This document shows, in pieces, positions 35,089 to 43,919 of a DNA stretch of 64,000 nt. The position numbers and the translations under genes are program-made. This DNA is from CALXOJ01 sp034120015 (GTDB lineage: Bacteria; Spirochaetota; Spirochaetia; JAFGXN01), in the NCBI GenBank assembly GCA_034120015.1, contig JAXEIF010000029.1:171544-235543 (forward strand). The letters are read 5' to 3'. Below the pieces are notes generated by a model. It saw nothing but the letters and a program-made list of their open reading frames with translations, ran no database searches and was not told the origin of the DNA. The stretch's first letter is position 1, and the number at the start of each line of letters is the position of its first letter.

Positions 35089-35391
35089 GTGAGAGCAGAT
35101 CAGATTATTATCGAACCGGTTTTGACGGAAAAAACAAACCTTATGAAAGAAGGTACGTGTGCCAAATATGCTTTTCGTGTTCATGATGATGCCAACAAGT
35201 TTGAAATCATGGATGCCGTATATAAGCTCTTTTCGGTAAAACCCGAAAGCTGCAACATTGTTACCGTAAAGGCAAAGACGAAAACCCGTCGGACCCGTTC
35301 CGGAAAAACCTCGGGAATGGTTCCTCAGTGGAAAAAGGCAATTGTTACTTTGGCAAAAGGTGATCGTATTTCGGCTTTCGAAGGCGTATAA
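35089..35391 (+). CDS. rplW: 50S ribosomal protein L23
   Basis: 100 residues. The start is GTG at 35089 (V-R-A-D-Q-I), 10 bases after rplD and with AGGG 8 bases upstream; the frame extending into rplD has no start site support. The protein has the L23 pattern IIEPVLTEKTN and lies at the tunnel exit where SRP and trigger factor dock. Confidence 0.95.
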   Translation: MRADQIIIEPVLTEKTNLMKEGTCAKYAFRVHDDANKFEIMDAVYKLFSVKPESCNIVTVKAKTKTRRTRSGKTSGMVPQWKKAIVTLAKGDRISAFEGV

Positions 35392-35402
35392 GGGGGAAGA
35401 CT

Positions 35403-36233
35403 GTGGGAATTAAAAGTTACAGACCGACAACACCGTCCCGTCGTTATATGACAACATTGACATACGGCGAAGAGAACATGACGGTGAATGCTCCTGAAAA
35501 GAGCTTGACGAAAGGATTGAATAAAAAAGCCGGTCGCGGAGCCGGAGGACGTATTTCCGTAAGACGTCGTGGCGGCGGACATAAAAGATCATATCGTGTT
35601 GTAGATTTTAAACGTGATAAATTCGGGGTTCCCGGAAAAGTTGCTTCCATCGAATATGATCCGAACCGCTCGGCCAATATTGCTCTGATTTTCTATGCTG
35701 ACGGTGAAAAACGTTATATTATTGCACCGAAAGGTCTGACGGTTGGCATGACCGTTGTCAGCGGTTCCGATGCTCCGATTGAAGTCGGAAACTGTCTTCC
35801 TTTGGAATTTATTCCGATCGGTATTACCGTTCACAATGTCGAACTTCAGTACGGGAAAGGGGCTCAGTTGGTTCGTTCTGCCGGATGCGGGGCTTTGGTT
35901 GCTGCCAAAGAAGGTGATTATGTTACACTGAGAATGCCGTCCGGTGAAATGAGAATGGTTTTCAAAAAATGCATCGCTACGGTTGGCGTTATCGGCAACG
36001 AAGACTCGATGAATGTATCTGTCGGTAAAGCAGGTCGTTCGCGCTGGCTCGGACGTCGGCCGAAGGTTCGCGGTGTTGTTATGAACCCTGTCGATCACCC
36101 GCATGGTGGTGGTGAAGGTAAAACTTCGGGAGGACGTCATCCCGTTACTCCGTGGGGTGTCCCGACAAAAGGTTACAAGACCAGAAGCCGCAAAAAGCCT
36201 TCGGGTAAGTTTATCGTAACAAGAAGAAAGTAG
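35403..36233 (+). CDS. rplB: 50S ribosomal protein L2
   Basis: 276 residues starting with GTG (M-G-I-K-S-Y-R-P-T) behind AAGGGGGAA. The signature VMNPVDHPHGGGEGKTSGGRHP, with the His important for peptidyl transfer, is intact. Confidence 0.98.
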   Translation: MGIKSYRPTTPSRRYMTTLTYGEENMTVNAPEKSLTKGLNKKAGRGAGGRISVRRRGGGHKRSYRVVDFKRDKFGVPGKVASIEYDPNRSANIALIFYADGEKRYIIAPKGLTVGMTVVSGSDAPIEVGNCLPLEFIPIGITVHNVELQYGKGAQLVRSAGCGALVAAKEGDYVTLRMPSGEMRMVFKKCIATVGVIGNEDSMNVSVGKAGRSRWLGRRPKVRGVVMNPVDHPHGGGEGKTSGGRHPVTPWGVPTKGYKTRSRKKPSGKFIVTRRK

Positions 36234-36243
36234 GAGCAGAACA

Positions 36244-36525
36244 GTGGCCAGATCGATAAAAAAAGGACCTTATATTGATAAGAACTTGTTCAAAAAAATC
36301 GGTGAGATGAACAGTGCCGGTGAGAAAAAGATGATTAAAACTTATTCCCGCAGTTCCACAATCATCCCCGATATGGTCGGTTTTACCATTTCCGTTTACA
36401 ACGGAAAAAGCTGGGTTCCGGTTTATGTGACAGAAAACCTTGTCGGACACAAACTGGGCGAATTTTCTCCGACACGTCTGTTCAGAGGGCATGCCGGTTC
36501 TGACAAAAAAGCGAGGAAGAAATAA
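36244..36525 (+). CDS. rpsS: 30S ribosomal protein S19
   Basis: 93 residues starting with GTG (ARSIKKGPYIDKNLFKK). The block GHKLGEFSPTRLFRGHA is typical. Its stop overlaps the rplV start (TAATG). Confidence 0.97.
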   Translation: MARSIKKGPYIDKNLFKKIGEMNSAGEKKMIKTYSRSSTIIPDMVGFTISVYNGKSWVPVYVTENLVGHKLGEFSPTRLFRGHAGSDKKARKK

Positions 36526-36887
36526 TGGCTGAAAAGAAAGGTTATGTAGCACATGCAAAGTTTTTGATGATATCACCGTCAAAAGTCCGTCGGGTTGCTG
36601 ATGTCGTTCGAAATCAGCCGTACACGGATGCATTGGCTGTTTTGAGTGCTTTGCCTCAGAAAGGTGCGGCGATTCTTTATAAAGTTGTCAAATCGGCCGG
36701 TTCCAATGCACTTTCTTTGAATAAAATGCTTGATGAACAGTCTCTTGTTGTCAGGGAAATTCAGGTTAACGACGGCCCTCGTATGAAACGTGTTTGGGCT
36801 CGCGGCCGGGGACGACGCGATCTTCTTTTGAAGAGAATGAGTCATATTTCCGTCGTTGTAGATGAAGTTAAGAAGGCAGGAGAATAA
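36525..36887 (+). CDS. rplV: 50S ribosomal protein L22
   Basis: 120 residues with the L22 core SPSKVRRVADVVRN and the tunnel beta-hairpin GPRMKRVWARGRGRRDLL. It overlaps rpsS by one base and precedes rpsC by one base. Confidence 0.97.
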   Translation: MAEKKGYVAHAKFLMISPSKVRRVADVVRNQPYTDALAVLSALPQKGAAILYKVVKSAGSNALSLNKMLDEQSLVVREIQVNDGPRMKRVWARGRGRRDLLLKRMSHISVVVDEVKKAGE

Positions 36888-36888
36888 T

Positions 36889-37596
36889 ATGGGCCAGAAA
36901 GTTAATCCGATTGGTTTAAGATTGGGAATCAATAAAACTTGGAAATCCAAATGGTATGTTGACCCCCGAAATTATGCGGATACTCTGTTGGAAGATTTGA
37001 AAATCCGTAAGGTGATATTAAACAGTCCCGAAGTGGAAAAAGCCGATATTGCCGAAGTGGAAATTGTCCGTCAGCCGCAGAAAGTGACCGTTCTTCTTCA
37101 GACATCCCGTCCTGGAGCTTTGATCGGACCTAAAGGACAGAATATTGAAGTTTTGACCGGAAAAATTTCGCAGATAACTTCGAAAAAGGTTTCCATCAAA
37201 ATCAAAGAAGTTAAAAAACCGGAAGCCAACGCTCAGCTTTTGGCTCTCAACGTTGCCAAGCAGCTGAAAAGCCGTGCTGCTTTCCGCAAAGTTTTAAAAC
37301 AGTCGGCGGCGAAAGCTTTACAGGCCGGGGCTTTGGGTGTGAAAATCAAAATTTCGGGTCGAATCGGCGGTGCCGAAATGTCCCGTATGGAGCAGTATAA
37401 AGAGGGACGAATTCCTCTTCATACACTTCGGGCCGATATCGATTACGGTTTTGCCGAGGCCGATACCACATTCGGAAAAATCGGAGTCAAGGTCTGGATT
37501 TTTAACGGTTTGATTTTTAAAACCGATATGAAGGATGACGCCGGCGAATTGGTAAGAAACGACAAACCGGCAACAAGGAGAAAAAGAGATGCTTAG
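36889..37596 (+). CDS. rpsC: 30S ribosomal protein S3
   Basis: 235 residues from ATG 36889 (MGQKVNPIGLRLG), with AGGAGAA inside the rplV end. The KH domain (GALIGPKGQNIE) and the C-terminal signature GRIGGAEMSR are present. It lines the mRNA entry site. The 3' end overlaps rplP by 8 bases. Confidence 0.97.
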   Translation: MGQKVNPIGLRLGINKTWKSKWYVDPRNYADTLLEDLKIRKVILNSPEVEKADIAEVEIVRQPQKVTVLLQTSRPGALIGPKGQNIEVLTGKISQITSKKVSIKIKEVKKPEANAQLLALNVAKQLKSRAAFRKVLKQSAAKALQAGALGVKIKISGRIGGAEMSRMEQYKEGRIPLHTLRADIDYGFAEADTTFGKIGVKVWIFNGLIFKTDMKDDAGELVRNDKPATRRKRDA

Positions 37597-38011
37597 TCCA
37601 AAGCGGGTTCTTCACAGAAAAACATTCAGAAATAAAGCCAGTCTGACAGGAATCGCGACACGCGGAAATACAGTTGCTTTCGGAAAATTCGGGTTGATGT
37701 CTTTGGATAACCATTGGATCACCAATAAGCAGATTGAAGCTGCCCGTATTGCGATGACCCGTCATATTAAGAGAGGCGGTAAGGTTTGGATTCGTATTTT
37801 CCCGCATAAGCCGTATACCAAAAAACCGGCTGAAACACGTCAGGGAAGCGGAAAAGGAAATCCGGAAGGATGGGTTGCTATCGTTAAGCCGGGAACGGTG
37901 ATGTTTGAAATGTCGGCTGTTGACGAAAGTCTGGCACGGGAAGCGATGCGTCTTGCTGCCAATAAACTGCCCTGCAAGTGTCAGTTTATCATAAGAAGAG
38001 ATGCGGAGTAA
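37589..38011 (+). CDS. rplP: 50S ribosomal protein L16
   Basis: 140 residues starting MLSPKRVLHRKTFR. The block RHIKRGGKVWIRIFPHKPYTKKP and the RQGSGKGNPEGWVA loop near the A site are typical. The start lies inside rpsC. Confidence 0.97.
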   Translation: MLSPKRVLHRKTFRNKASLTGIATRGNTVAFGKFGLMSLDNHWITNKQIEAARIAMTRHIKRGGKVWIRIFPHKPYTKKPAETRQGSGKGNPEGWVAIVKPGTVMFEMSAVDESLAREAMRLAANKLPCKCQFIIRRDAE

Positions 38012-38014
38012 GAT

Positions 38015-38212
38015 ATGAAAACGTCTTTTAATGAACTTTCTTATAAAGAGCTTTTGAGCAAAAAAGAAGAATTGGCCAAAAAGCATCTGGACCTTCGGTT
38101 CAGTAAAGTGACGGGCCATTTGGAAAGTCCGATTGAATTGCGTAAAGTACGTCGCAACATTGCGACTGTCAACACACTGATTCACGCGTATCAGATCGGA
38201 TTGAAGAAGTAA
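38015..38212 (+). CDS. rpmC: 50S ribosomal protein L29
   Basis: 65 residues, two-helix protein with the ending IELRKVRRNIATVNT. It is located 3 bases after rplP. Confidence 0.95.
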   Translation: MKTSFNELSYKELLSKKEELAKKHLDLRFSKVTGHLESPIELRKVRRNIATVNTLIHAYQIGLKK

Positions 38213-38223
38213 GGAGAACGGTT

Positions 38224-38481
38224 GTGGAATCAGCAGTCAGTAAAAAAACATTCATCGGAAACGTCATCAGCGACAAGATGGATAAAACAATCGTTGTGGC
38301 GGTTGTCTTTAAAACACTTCATCCGCTGTACAAAAAATATGTCACACGCACAAAAAAAGTGAAAGCTCATGACGAAACAAACTCGGCTCATATCGGAGAC
38401 CGTGTCAAAGTTATCGAATCGAGACCTTACAGCAAAGAAAAATGCTGGAGACTGGTCGAGATTCTCGAAAGAGCGAAATAG
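38224..38481 (+). CDS. rpsQ: 30S ribosomal protein S17
   Basis: 85 residues from a GTG start with AAGGAG upstream. The OB-fold core DKMDKTIVVAV and the block GDRVKVIESRPYSKEKCWRLVEI are typical. Confidence 0.96.
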   Translation: MESAVSKKTFIGNVISDKMDKTIVVAVVFKTLHPLYKKYVTRTKKVKAHDETNSAHIGDRVKVIESRPYSKEKCWRLVEILERAK

Positions 38482-38490
38482 GGGGTCGTT

Positions 38491-38859
38491 ATGGTACAGA
38501 TGCAAACCTATTTAAATGTTGCGGATAACAGCGGTGCAAAACTGGTACAGTGTATCAAAGTTTTGGGCGGTTCCAAACGAGTTTATGCTTCTGTCGGCGA
38601 TGTAATCGTTGTGGCCGTTAAGGATGCTCTTCCTAACGGAGCCGTTAAGAAGGGAAAAGTTTTTAAAGCCGTTATTGTTCGTACCAAAAAAGAGATTCGC
38701 CGTCCCGACGGAACTTATATCCGTTTTGACGATAATGCATGTGTTATTTTGGATGCAGCAGGCAATCCGAGAGGAAAACGTATTTTTGGGCCGGTTGCCC
38801 GTGAAATCAGGGAAACCGATTACAGCAAAATCGTTTCATTGGCACCTGAAGTCTTATAA
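38491..38859 (+). CDS. rplN: 50S ribosomal protein L14
   Basis: 122 residues, MVQMQTYLNVADNSGAKLVQCI, ending in the usual KIVSLAPEVL. It helps form an intersubunit bridge. Confidence 0.98.
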   Translation: MVQMQTYLNVADNSGAKLVQCIKVLGGSKRVYASVGDVIVVAVKDALPNGAVKKGKVFKAVIVRTKKEIRRPDGTYIRFDDNACVILDAAGNPRGKRIFGPVAREIRETDYSKIVSLAPEVL

Positions 38860-38867
38860 GAGGAAAA

Positions 38868-39176
38868 ATGAAGATGAAACTGAAAAAAGATGATTTGGTG
38901 ACAATTATTGCCGGAAAAGACAAAGGAAAATCCGGTCGTATTTTGAAAGTTGATACGAAAAAGGGTCGTGTTGTCGTTCAGGACCGAAATATTGTGAAAA
39001 AGGCGATGCGTCCGAAAAATCAGCAGGACAAAGGTGGTATTGTCGAGATCGAAGCTTCTATTGATGCTTCCAATGTTATGATCAACTGCAAGAAGTGCGG
39101 TCCGACTCGAATTAAATATGCCATGGACGGAGATAAGAAGATCCGTAAATGCTGCAAGTGTGGGGAAGTATTATAA
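38868..39176 (+). CDS. rplX: 50S ribosomal protein L24
   Basis: 102 residues. The KOW motif (IIAGKDKGKSGRIL) is near the N-terminus. The C-terminus has a zinc-ribbon-like set, C-K-K-C and C-C-K-C, as in the zinc-binding form of L24. The stop overlaps the rplE start by one base. Confidence 0.96.
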   Translation: MKMKLKKDDLVTIIAGKDKGKSGRILKVDTKKGRVVVQDRNIVKKAMRPKNQQDKGGIVEIEASIDASNVMINCKKCGPTRIKYAMDGDKKIRKCCKCGEVL

Positions 39177-39736
39177 TGGCAGGTTACGTTCCGACAGTTA
39201 AGAAGTTTTACAGTGAGAAGGTTGCGCCGGAATTAATGAAGGAGTTTAATTATAAGTCTTCTATGCAGGTTCCGCGTATCGAGAAAGTGATTCTGAGTGT
39301 AGGTTGCGGTGAAGCGGTTCAGGATAAAAAACTTCTCGAATCGGCGTTGAATGAGCTGGAATTGATTACCGGTCAGAAAGCGGTCAAAACCAGAGCCCGC
39401 AAGTCGATTGCGAATTTTAAAATTCGTGAAGGGCAGGAAATCGGCGCGAAAGTCACTCTTCGCGGAAATATTATGTGGGAGTTTCTTGATCGTCTGATTA
39501 ACATTGCGCTTCCCCGTGTAAAAGACTTTCACGGTGTTAAAGCAAATGCTTTCGACGGAAACGGTAACTTTTCACTCGGTATTCAGGAACAGATTATCTT
39601 TCCTGAAATCGATTATGATAAAATCGCCCAAATCAGCGGATTTAATATCGCTATTGTCACAACAGCGAAAACTGATATGGAAGCAAAATCGCTGTTGCAG
39701 AAAATCGGTATGCCGTTGCGGAAGAAGGGAGCTTAA
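39176..39736 (+). CDS. rplE: 50S ribosomal protein L5
   Basis: 186 residues from ATG 39176 (MAGYVPTVKKFY), overlapping the rplX stop (TAATG); a longer frame is rejected. The L5 core KVILSVGCGEAVQDKK and the 5S-rRNA contact region are present. Confidence 0.97.
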   Translation: MAGYVPTVKKFYSEKVAPELMKEFNYKSSMQVPRIEKVILSVGCGEAVQDKKLLESALNELELITGQKAVKTRARKSIANFKIREGQEIGAKVTLRGNIMWEFLDRLINIALPRVKDFHGVKANAFDGNGNFSLGIQEQIIFPEIDYDKIAQISGFNIAIVTTAKTDMEAKSLLQKIGMPLRKKGA

Positions 39737-39738
39737 TT

Positions 39739-39924
39739 ATGGCAAAGAAATCGATGATTATTAAGGCGCAGCGGACGCCGAAGTTTTCGACCCAAAAAGT
39801 GAACCGGTGTCAGATTTGCGGACGTCCCAGGGGCTATATCCGTAAATTCAAAATGTGCAGGGTTTGTTTTCGTAAATTGGCAAATGAAGGCATGATTCCC
39901 GGCGTAACAAAATCGAGTTGGTAG
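39739..39924 (+). CDS. rpsZ: 30S ribosomal protein S14, zinc type
   Basis: A 61-residue short S14 with both zinc pairs intact (C-Q-I-C ... C-R-V-C). This is the C+ form, shorter than the 101-residue zinc-free form. It is 2 bases after rplE. Confidence 0.97.
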   Translation: MAKKSMIIKAQRTPKFSTQKVNRCQICGRPRGYIRKFKMCRVCFRKLANEGMIPGVTKSSW

Positions 39925-39934
39925 GAGAAAGCAG

Positions 39935-40333
39935 ATGGCAGTTTCTGATCCTGTAGCAGATATGTTAACAAAATTGCGAAATGCAAGTCGCGCCGGCTTT
40001 GAGACAGTAGATGTTCTTCCTTCTAAATTGAAATTAGAGGTCATCTCGCTTCTGAAGTCGGAGGGGTATTTAAAGGATTTTCAGAATGTAACAGTTGACG
40101 GGAAGGCGTTCGTTCGCGTTTTCCTGAAATATGACGAAAATCATTGCCCCGTTATTCATGAAATTGAAAGAATTTCCAAACCGGGTAAACGGGTGTATTC
40201 CGGATACAAAGATATGCCCAGAATTAAGAACGGCTTCGGAACGATTGTCGTATCCACCTCTTCGGGTGTGTTTTCCGGAAAGATTGCTTCCGAAAAGAAA
40301 GTCGGCGGCGAATTGATCTGTTCCGTTTGGTAG
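39935..40333 (+). CDS. rpsH: 30S ribosomal protein S8
   Basis: 132 residues starting MAVSDPVADMLTKLRNA, with the C-terminal STSSGVFSGKIASEKKVGGELICSVW motif. In E. coli S8 represses the spc operon. Confidence 0.97.
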   Translation: MAVSDPVADMLTKLRNASRAGFETVDVLPSKLKLEVISLLKSEGYLKDFQNVTVDGKAFVRVFLKYDENHCPVIHEIERISKPGKRVYSGYKDMPRIKNGFGTIVVSTSSGVFSGKIASEKKVGGELICSVW

Positions 40334-40342
40334 GAGAGAGCT

Positions 40343-40891
40343 ATGTCACGTATTGGAAGAACACCGATTAAAATTCCTCAGGGAGTGACTGTTACTGTTT
40401 CCGGTAATACGGTTACGGTAAAAGGTAAAAACGGAGAGTTGACACAGAATTATGCGGATGGTATTTCTTTTCTGCAGGAAGGCGATATTTTGACTGTATC
40501 GCGTGCCGATGATTCGAAGCAAAACCGCGCCAACCACGGTCTTTATCGGACTCTGGTCGCCAATATGGTAACGGGAGTTTCCGTCGGTTTTTCTAAGACA
40601 CTGGAAATCCAGGGAGTCGGTTACCGCGCCGAGCTGAAGGGAAATACACTGGTTTTAAACCTGGGGTATTCTTCTCCGTTCTGGTATGATTTACCGGACG
40701 GAATTAAGGCTGCGGTCGAGAATCAGACGAAAATCACTGTCAGCGGTCCCAACAAAGAGCAGGTCGGACAGGTTGCGGCTGAAATCCGTTCTATCCGCGG
40801 TCCGGAACCGTATAAAGGAAAAGGTATTCGTTATATCGATGAATTCGTACGCAGAAAGGTCGGAAAATCCGGCGGTAAAGGCAAGAAATAG
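40343..40891 (+). CDS. rplF: 50S ribosomal protein L6
   Basis: 182 residues with two L6 repeats and the signature PEPYKGKGIRYIDEFVRRK. Spacing and ribosome binding site (AGGAGAG) are normal. Confidence 0.97.
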   Translation: MSRIGRTPIKIPQGVTVTVSGNTVTVKGKNGELTQNYADGISFLQEGDILTVSRADDSKQNRANHGLYRTLVANMVTGVSVGFSKTLEIQGVGYRAELKGNTLVLNLGYSSPFWYDLPDGIKAAVENQTKITVSGPNKEQVGQVAAEIRSIRGPEPYKGKGIRYIDEFVRRKVGKSGGKGKK

Positions 40892-40900
40892 GATAGCGGT

Positions 40901-41260
40901 ATGAACAGAATTATTGCTAAGCAAAAACAGAGATTAAAAAGAAAAAAGAGCATTCGGAAAAATATTTCGGGAACTCCCGAGCGTCCCCGTCTGAGTGTTT
41001 ACCGCAGTAACCGGTATGTTTATGTTCAGGCGATCGACGATACAAACGGCGTAACGCTTGCGGCAGTCAATAATTTGCAGGCGGATTTCAAAGCGGTAAA
41101 ATCGACTGTTTCCGATGCCGGTAAGCTGGGAGAAGCTTTGGGAGCAAAATTAAAAGCTCTCAATATCGAAACAGCTGTTTTCGACCGGAACGGGTTCCGT
41201 TATCACGGAGTTATTAAAGCTTTGGCCGACGGCGTCCGTAGTGCCGGTATCAGGTTCTGA
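40901..41260 (+). CDS. rplR: 50S ribosomal protein L18
   Basis: 119 residues. It has the basic N-terminus and the block PERPRLSVYRSNRYVYVQAIDD, and ends YHGVIKALADGVRSAGIRF. It binds 5S rRNA. Confidence 0.97.
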   Translation: MNRIIAKQKQRLKRKKSIRKNISGTPERPRLSVYRSNRYVYVQAIDDTNGVTLAAVNNLQADFKAVKSTVSDAGKLGEALGAKLKALNIETAVFDRNGFRYHGVIKALADGVRSAGIRF

Positions 41261-41274
41261 GGGGTTTGTGTTTT

Positions 41275-41766
41275 ATGGAAAATAACGAAACAATTTTAAT
41301 TGAAAAAATGGTCAAACTGAATCGTGTCGCGAAGGTATTGAAGGGCGGACGCCGCTTTTCGTTTTCCGCACTGGTTGTAGTCGGAGACGGAAAAGGCCGC
41401 GTCGGATACGGTTTCGGCAAGGCAAATGATGTTTCCGAAGCGATTCGAAAGAGTGTCGATCGTGCAAAGAAAAACATGATTTCGATTCCACTGAAAAGAA
41501 ACACTTTCCCTCACGAAATTCTCGGAAAATACAAGAGTGCGTCTGTTCTGATTCGTCCGGCGGCTCCCGGTACCGGTATTATTGCCGGCGGTTCGGTTCG
41601 TGCCGTTATGGATGCGCTCGGAATTCAGGATACGTTGTGCAAATCTTTGGGTTCCAAGAACAGTATGAATATTTTGAAAGCGACTTTTAACGGTCTCGAG
41701 CAGATTTTGGACGCCGGTAAAGTTGCCAAAAACCGGGGCAAGAGCCTCAATGATATGTGGGGTTAA
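41275..41766 (+). CDS. rpsE: 30S ribosomal protein S5
   Basis: 163 residues. I chose ATG 41275 over an in-frame TTG at 41266, because GAGGGG (41259-41264) is too close to the TTG. The double-stranded-RNA-binding-like core has RRFSFSALVVVGDGKGRVGYG. Confidence 0.96.
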   Translation: MENNETILIEKMVKLNRVAKVLKGGRRFSFSALVVVGDGKGRVGYGFGKANDVSEAIRKSVDRAKKNMISIPLKRNTFPHEILGKYKSASVLIRPAAPGTGIIAGGSVRAVMDALGIQDTLCKSLGSKNSMNILKATFNGLEQILDAGKVAKNRGKSLNDMWG

Positions 41767-41770
41767 TGAT

Positions 41771-41953
41771 ATGGCAGAGAAAGTAAAAATTACTTTGGTT
41801 CGCAGTGTTATCGGAACAAAACCGAACCACCGCAAAACAGTTAAGGCGCTCGGTTTGGGAAAAGTCAATTCCGTTGTCGAACATGAAATGAATGATGCCA
41901 TCAGCGGAATGGTTCGTACAGTTTCTCATCTTGTCAAAGTGGAGAGGGTGTGA
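41771..41953 (+). CDS. rpmD: 50S ribosomal protein L30
   Basis: 60 residues, MAEKVKITLVRSVIG with the L30 signature around KTVKALGLGKVNS. The start at 41771 is 4 bases after rpsE. Confidence 0.96.
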   Translation: MAEKVKITLVRSVIGTKPNHRKTVKALGLGKVNSVVEHEMNDAISGMVRTVSHLVKVERV

Positions 41954-41955
41954 TT

Positions 41956-42444
41956 ATGTCTATGAATTTAAAAGCTCCGGCGGGAGCCGTTAAAAACAAA
42001 ATTATTGTCGGCCGCGGCCGCAGTTCCAAAAGAGGCGGAACATCCGGTAGCGGTAATAACGGACAAAATGCCCGCTCCGGCGGCGGTGTCAGACCCGGCT
42101 TTGAGGGAGGACAGATGCCGTTGTATCGGCGGATTGCCATTCGCGGTTTTTCCAATGCGCGTTTCAGAACCGAATATAAAGTCGTGAATCTTCAGGATTT
42201 GGAAAAGAACTTTAATGACGGTGATGTTGTCGATATCGAAGCTTTGATGGGAAAAGGTCTTGTAAAGGGATCTTCCGTTGCCGTGAAACTTCTGGGTAAC
42301 GGTGATGTAACCAAAAAGCTGGATGTCAAACTTCCTGCGGTTTCCGCTTCGGCTGCCGAAAAAATCAAAAAAGCCGGCGGTACCGTTCTTTGCGGATGCG
42401 GAAGTTGCGATGCCTGTGCCGGTTGCGAAACCGACGAGACATAG
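41956..42444 (+). CDS. rplO: 50S ribosomal protein L15 with a Cys-rich tail
   Basis: 162 residues. The start ATG 41956 is well spaced from GGAGAGGG. The Gly-rich N-terminal part (GRGRSSKRGGTSGSGNNGQN, FEGGQMPLYRR) is typical of L15. The last 20 residues are unusual: five Cys within twelve residues (146, 148, 151, 154, 157; pattern C-x-C-x-x-C-x-x-C-x-x-C) followed by an acidic end, where other L15 proteins have a short Cys-free tail. The frame is intact up to a TAG that leads directly into secY. Confidence 0.95.
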   Translation: MSMNLKAPAGAVKNKIIVGRGRSSKRGGTSGSGNNGQNARSGGGVRPGFEGGQMPLYRRIAIRGFSNARFRTEYKVVNLQDLEKNFNDGDVVDIEALMGKGLVKGSSVAVKLLGNGDVTKKLDVKLPAVSASAAEKIKKAGGTVLCGCGSCDACAGCETDET

Positions 42445-42458
42445 GAACGGGATAGATT

Positions 42459-43784
42459 ATGTCAAGTTCAATTACAAAGATTTTCAGAATCCGCGAGCTG
42501 CGAAAAAGAGTCTTTTTTACTCTTTTCATGCTCGTTGTTTACCGGTTGGGATCCGTAGTGCCGATTCCCGGTATCGACGTGAATGCATTGAAAGATGTCA
42601 TTGCCAGCACGAGCCAGAACAGCGGCGGAATCGATTTAATGTCTTATCTGAACTTCTTTGTCGGCGGTGCTTTCGAGAGATTTTCCATTTTCCTTTTGGG
42701 AATTATGCCTTACATTTCCATGTCGATTATCATGCAACTTTTGCTGCTGGTTTTCCCGAAACTGAAGAAAATTTCCGAAGAGGAAGGCGGACGTAAGAAA
42801 ATTCAGAGATATTCGCGTTACGGGACTGTTCTTGTCTGTATTATTCAGGCTTTGACAATTATCAATTATGCCGGCAACGAGCAGTTTCAGGAACAGGTTT
42901 TGAGAATTCCAATGGCCGGTTTTGTGGCTATCTCTATCCTTTCCACGACATGCGGAACACTGCTGCTGATGTGGATGGGGGAACAGATTACTCAGAAAGG
43001 AATCGGAAACGGAATTTCGCTGATTATTTTTGCCGGAATTGCAGCCCGCTTGCCGAATGCCGTGAAATCGCTGATTGATCAGGTTCATGCAGGAGATTTA
43101 AACGTGGTTGTTCTTCTCCTGGTGATGCTGATTTATATTGTGATTATTGCGCTTGTCATTTACGAACAGCAGGGGCAACGGAAAATCCCGGTTAATTATG
43201 CGCGTCGCATTGTCGGTCGGAAAGTTTACGGCGGTCAGAGTCAGCATATTCCGTTTAAAATCAACCCGTCGGGGGTTATTCCGGTCATTTTTGCTTCGTC
43301 CATTCTGACATTCCCGCTTTCATTTATGGCCGGAAGTCAGACAGACTGGGTTATTAAGCTTGCCGGATTTTTCAGATACGACGGAGCACCTTATCAGATT
43401 CTTTACTGTCTGCTGATTATTTTCTTCGCTTATTTCTATACGCAGGTGACTTTGAACCCGCAGGAGATTTCGAAGAATATCCGCGAAAACGGCGGTTCGA
43501 TTCCCGGAATCAGATCCGATAAAATAGAGGAATATCTGACAAGAGTTTTGAATCGAATCATCTTGCCGGGATCGTTGTTTTTGGCTTTTATTGCTGTTGT
43601 TCCGACAATCATTTCGGCCGTGTTCGGGTTTCCGGCTGAAGCAGCAATGTTAATGGGCGGAACTTCGCTTCTGATTATGGTCGGTGTCGATTTGGATACG
43701 ATGAGTCAGATCGAAGGTCATCTGAAAATGCATCATCAGGAAGGCCTTGTGAAAAAAGGCAAAATCAGATCAAGAAATTTATAA
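42459..43784 (+). CDS. secY: Preprotein translocase subunit SecY
   Basis: 441 residues with ten transmembrane helices. Family signatures VYRLGSVVPIPGIDV, GIMPYISMSIIMQLL, and the plug and later loop regions (RRIVGRKVYGGQSQHIPFKIN) are present. It is the channel of SecYEG. In many bacteria adk and map follow; here rpmJ follows directly. Confidence 0.98.
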   Translation: MSSSITKIFRIRELRKRVFFTLFMLVVYRLGSVVPIPGIDVNALKDVIASTSQNSGGIDLMSYLNFFVGGAFERFSIFLLGIMPYISMSIIMQLLLLVFPKLKKISEEEGGRKKIQRYSRYGTVLVCIIQALTIINYAGNEQFQEQVLRIPMAGFVAISILSTTCGTLLLMWMGEQITQKGIGNGISLIIFAGIAARLPNAVKSLIDQVHAGDLNVVVLLLVMLIYIVIIALVIYEQQGQRKIPVNYARRIVGRKVYGGQSQHIPFKINPSGVIPVIFASSILTFPLSFMAGSQTDWVIKLAGFFRYDGAPYQILYCLLIIFFAYFYTQVTLNPQEISKNIRENGGSIPGIRSDKIEEYLTRVLNRIILPGSLFLAFIAVVPTIISAVFGFPAEAAMLMGGTSLLIMVGVDLDTMSQIEGHLKMHHQEGLVKKGKIRSRNL

Positions 43785-43794
43785 GAGGTTGGTT

Positions 43795-43908
43795 ATGAAA
43801 GTCAGAGCAAGCGTTAAGACAATTTGCGATAAATGCAAAGTCATAAAAAGAAAAGGTGTTGTACGGATTATTTGTGACAACCCCAAACATAAGCAGAGAC
43901 AGAGATAG
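43795..43908 (+). CDS. rpmJ: 50S ribosomal protein L36
   Basis: 37 residues, MKVRASVKTICDKCKVIKRK... ending PKHKQRQR. It is the zinc-binding type with Cys11, Cys14, Cys27 and His32. It starts 10 bases after secY with AGAGG upstream. Confidence 0.97.
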   Translation: MKVRASVKTICDKCKVIKRKGVVRIICDNPKHKQRQR

Positions 43909-43919
43909 GAGTTTAGGGA

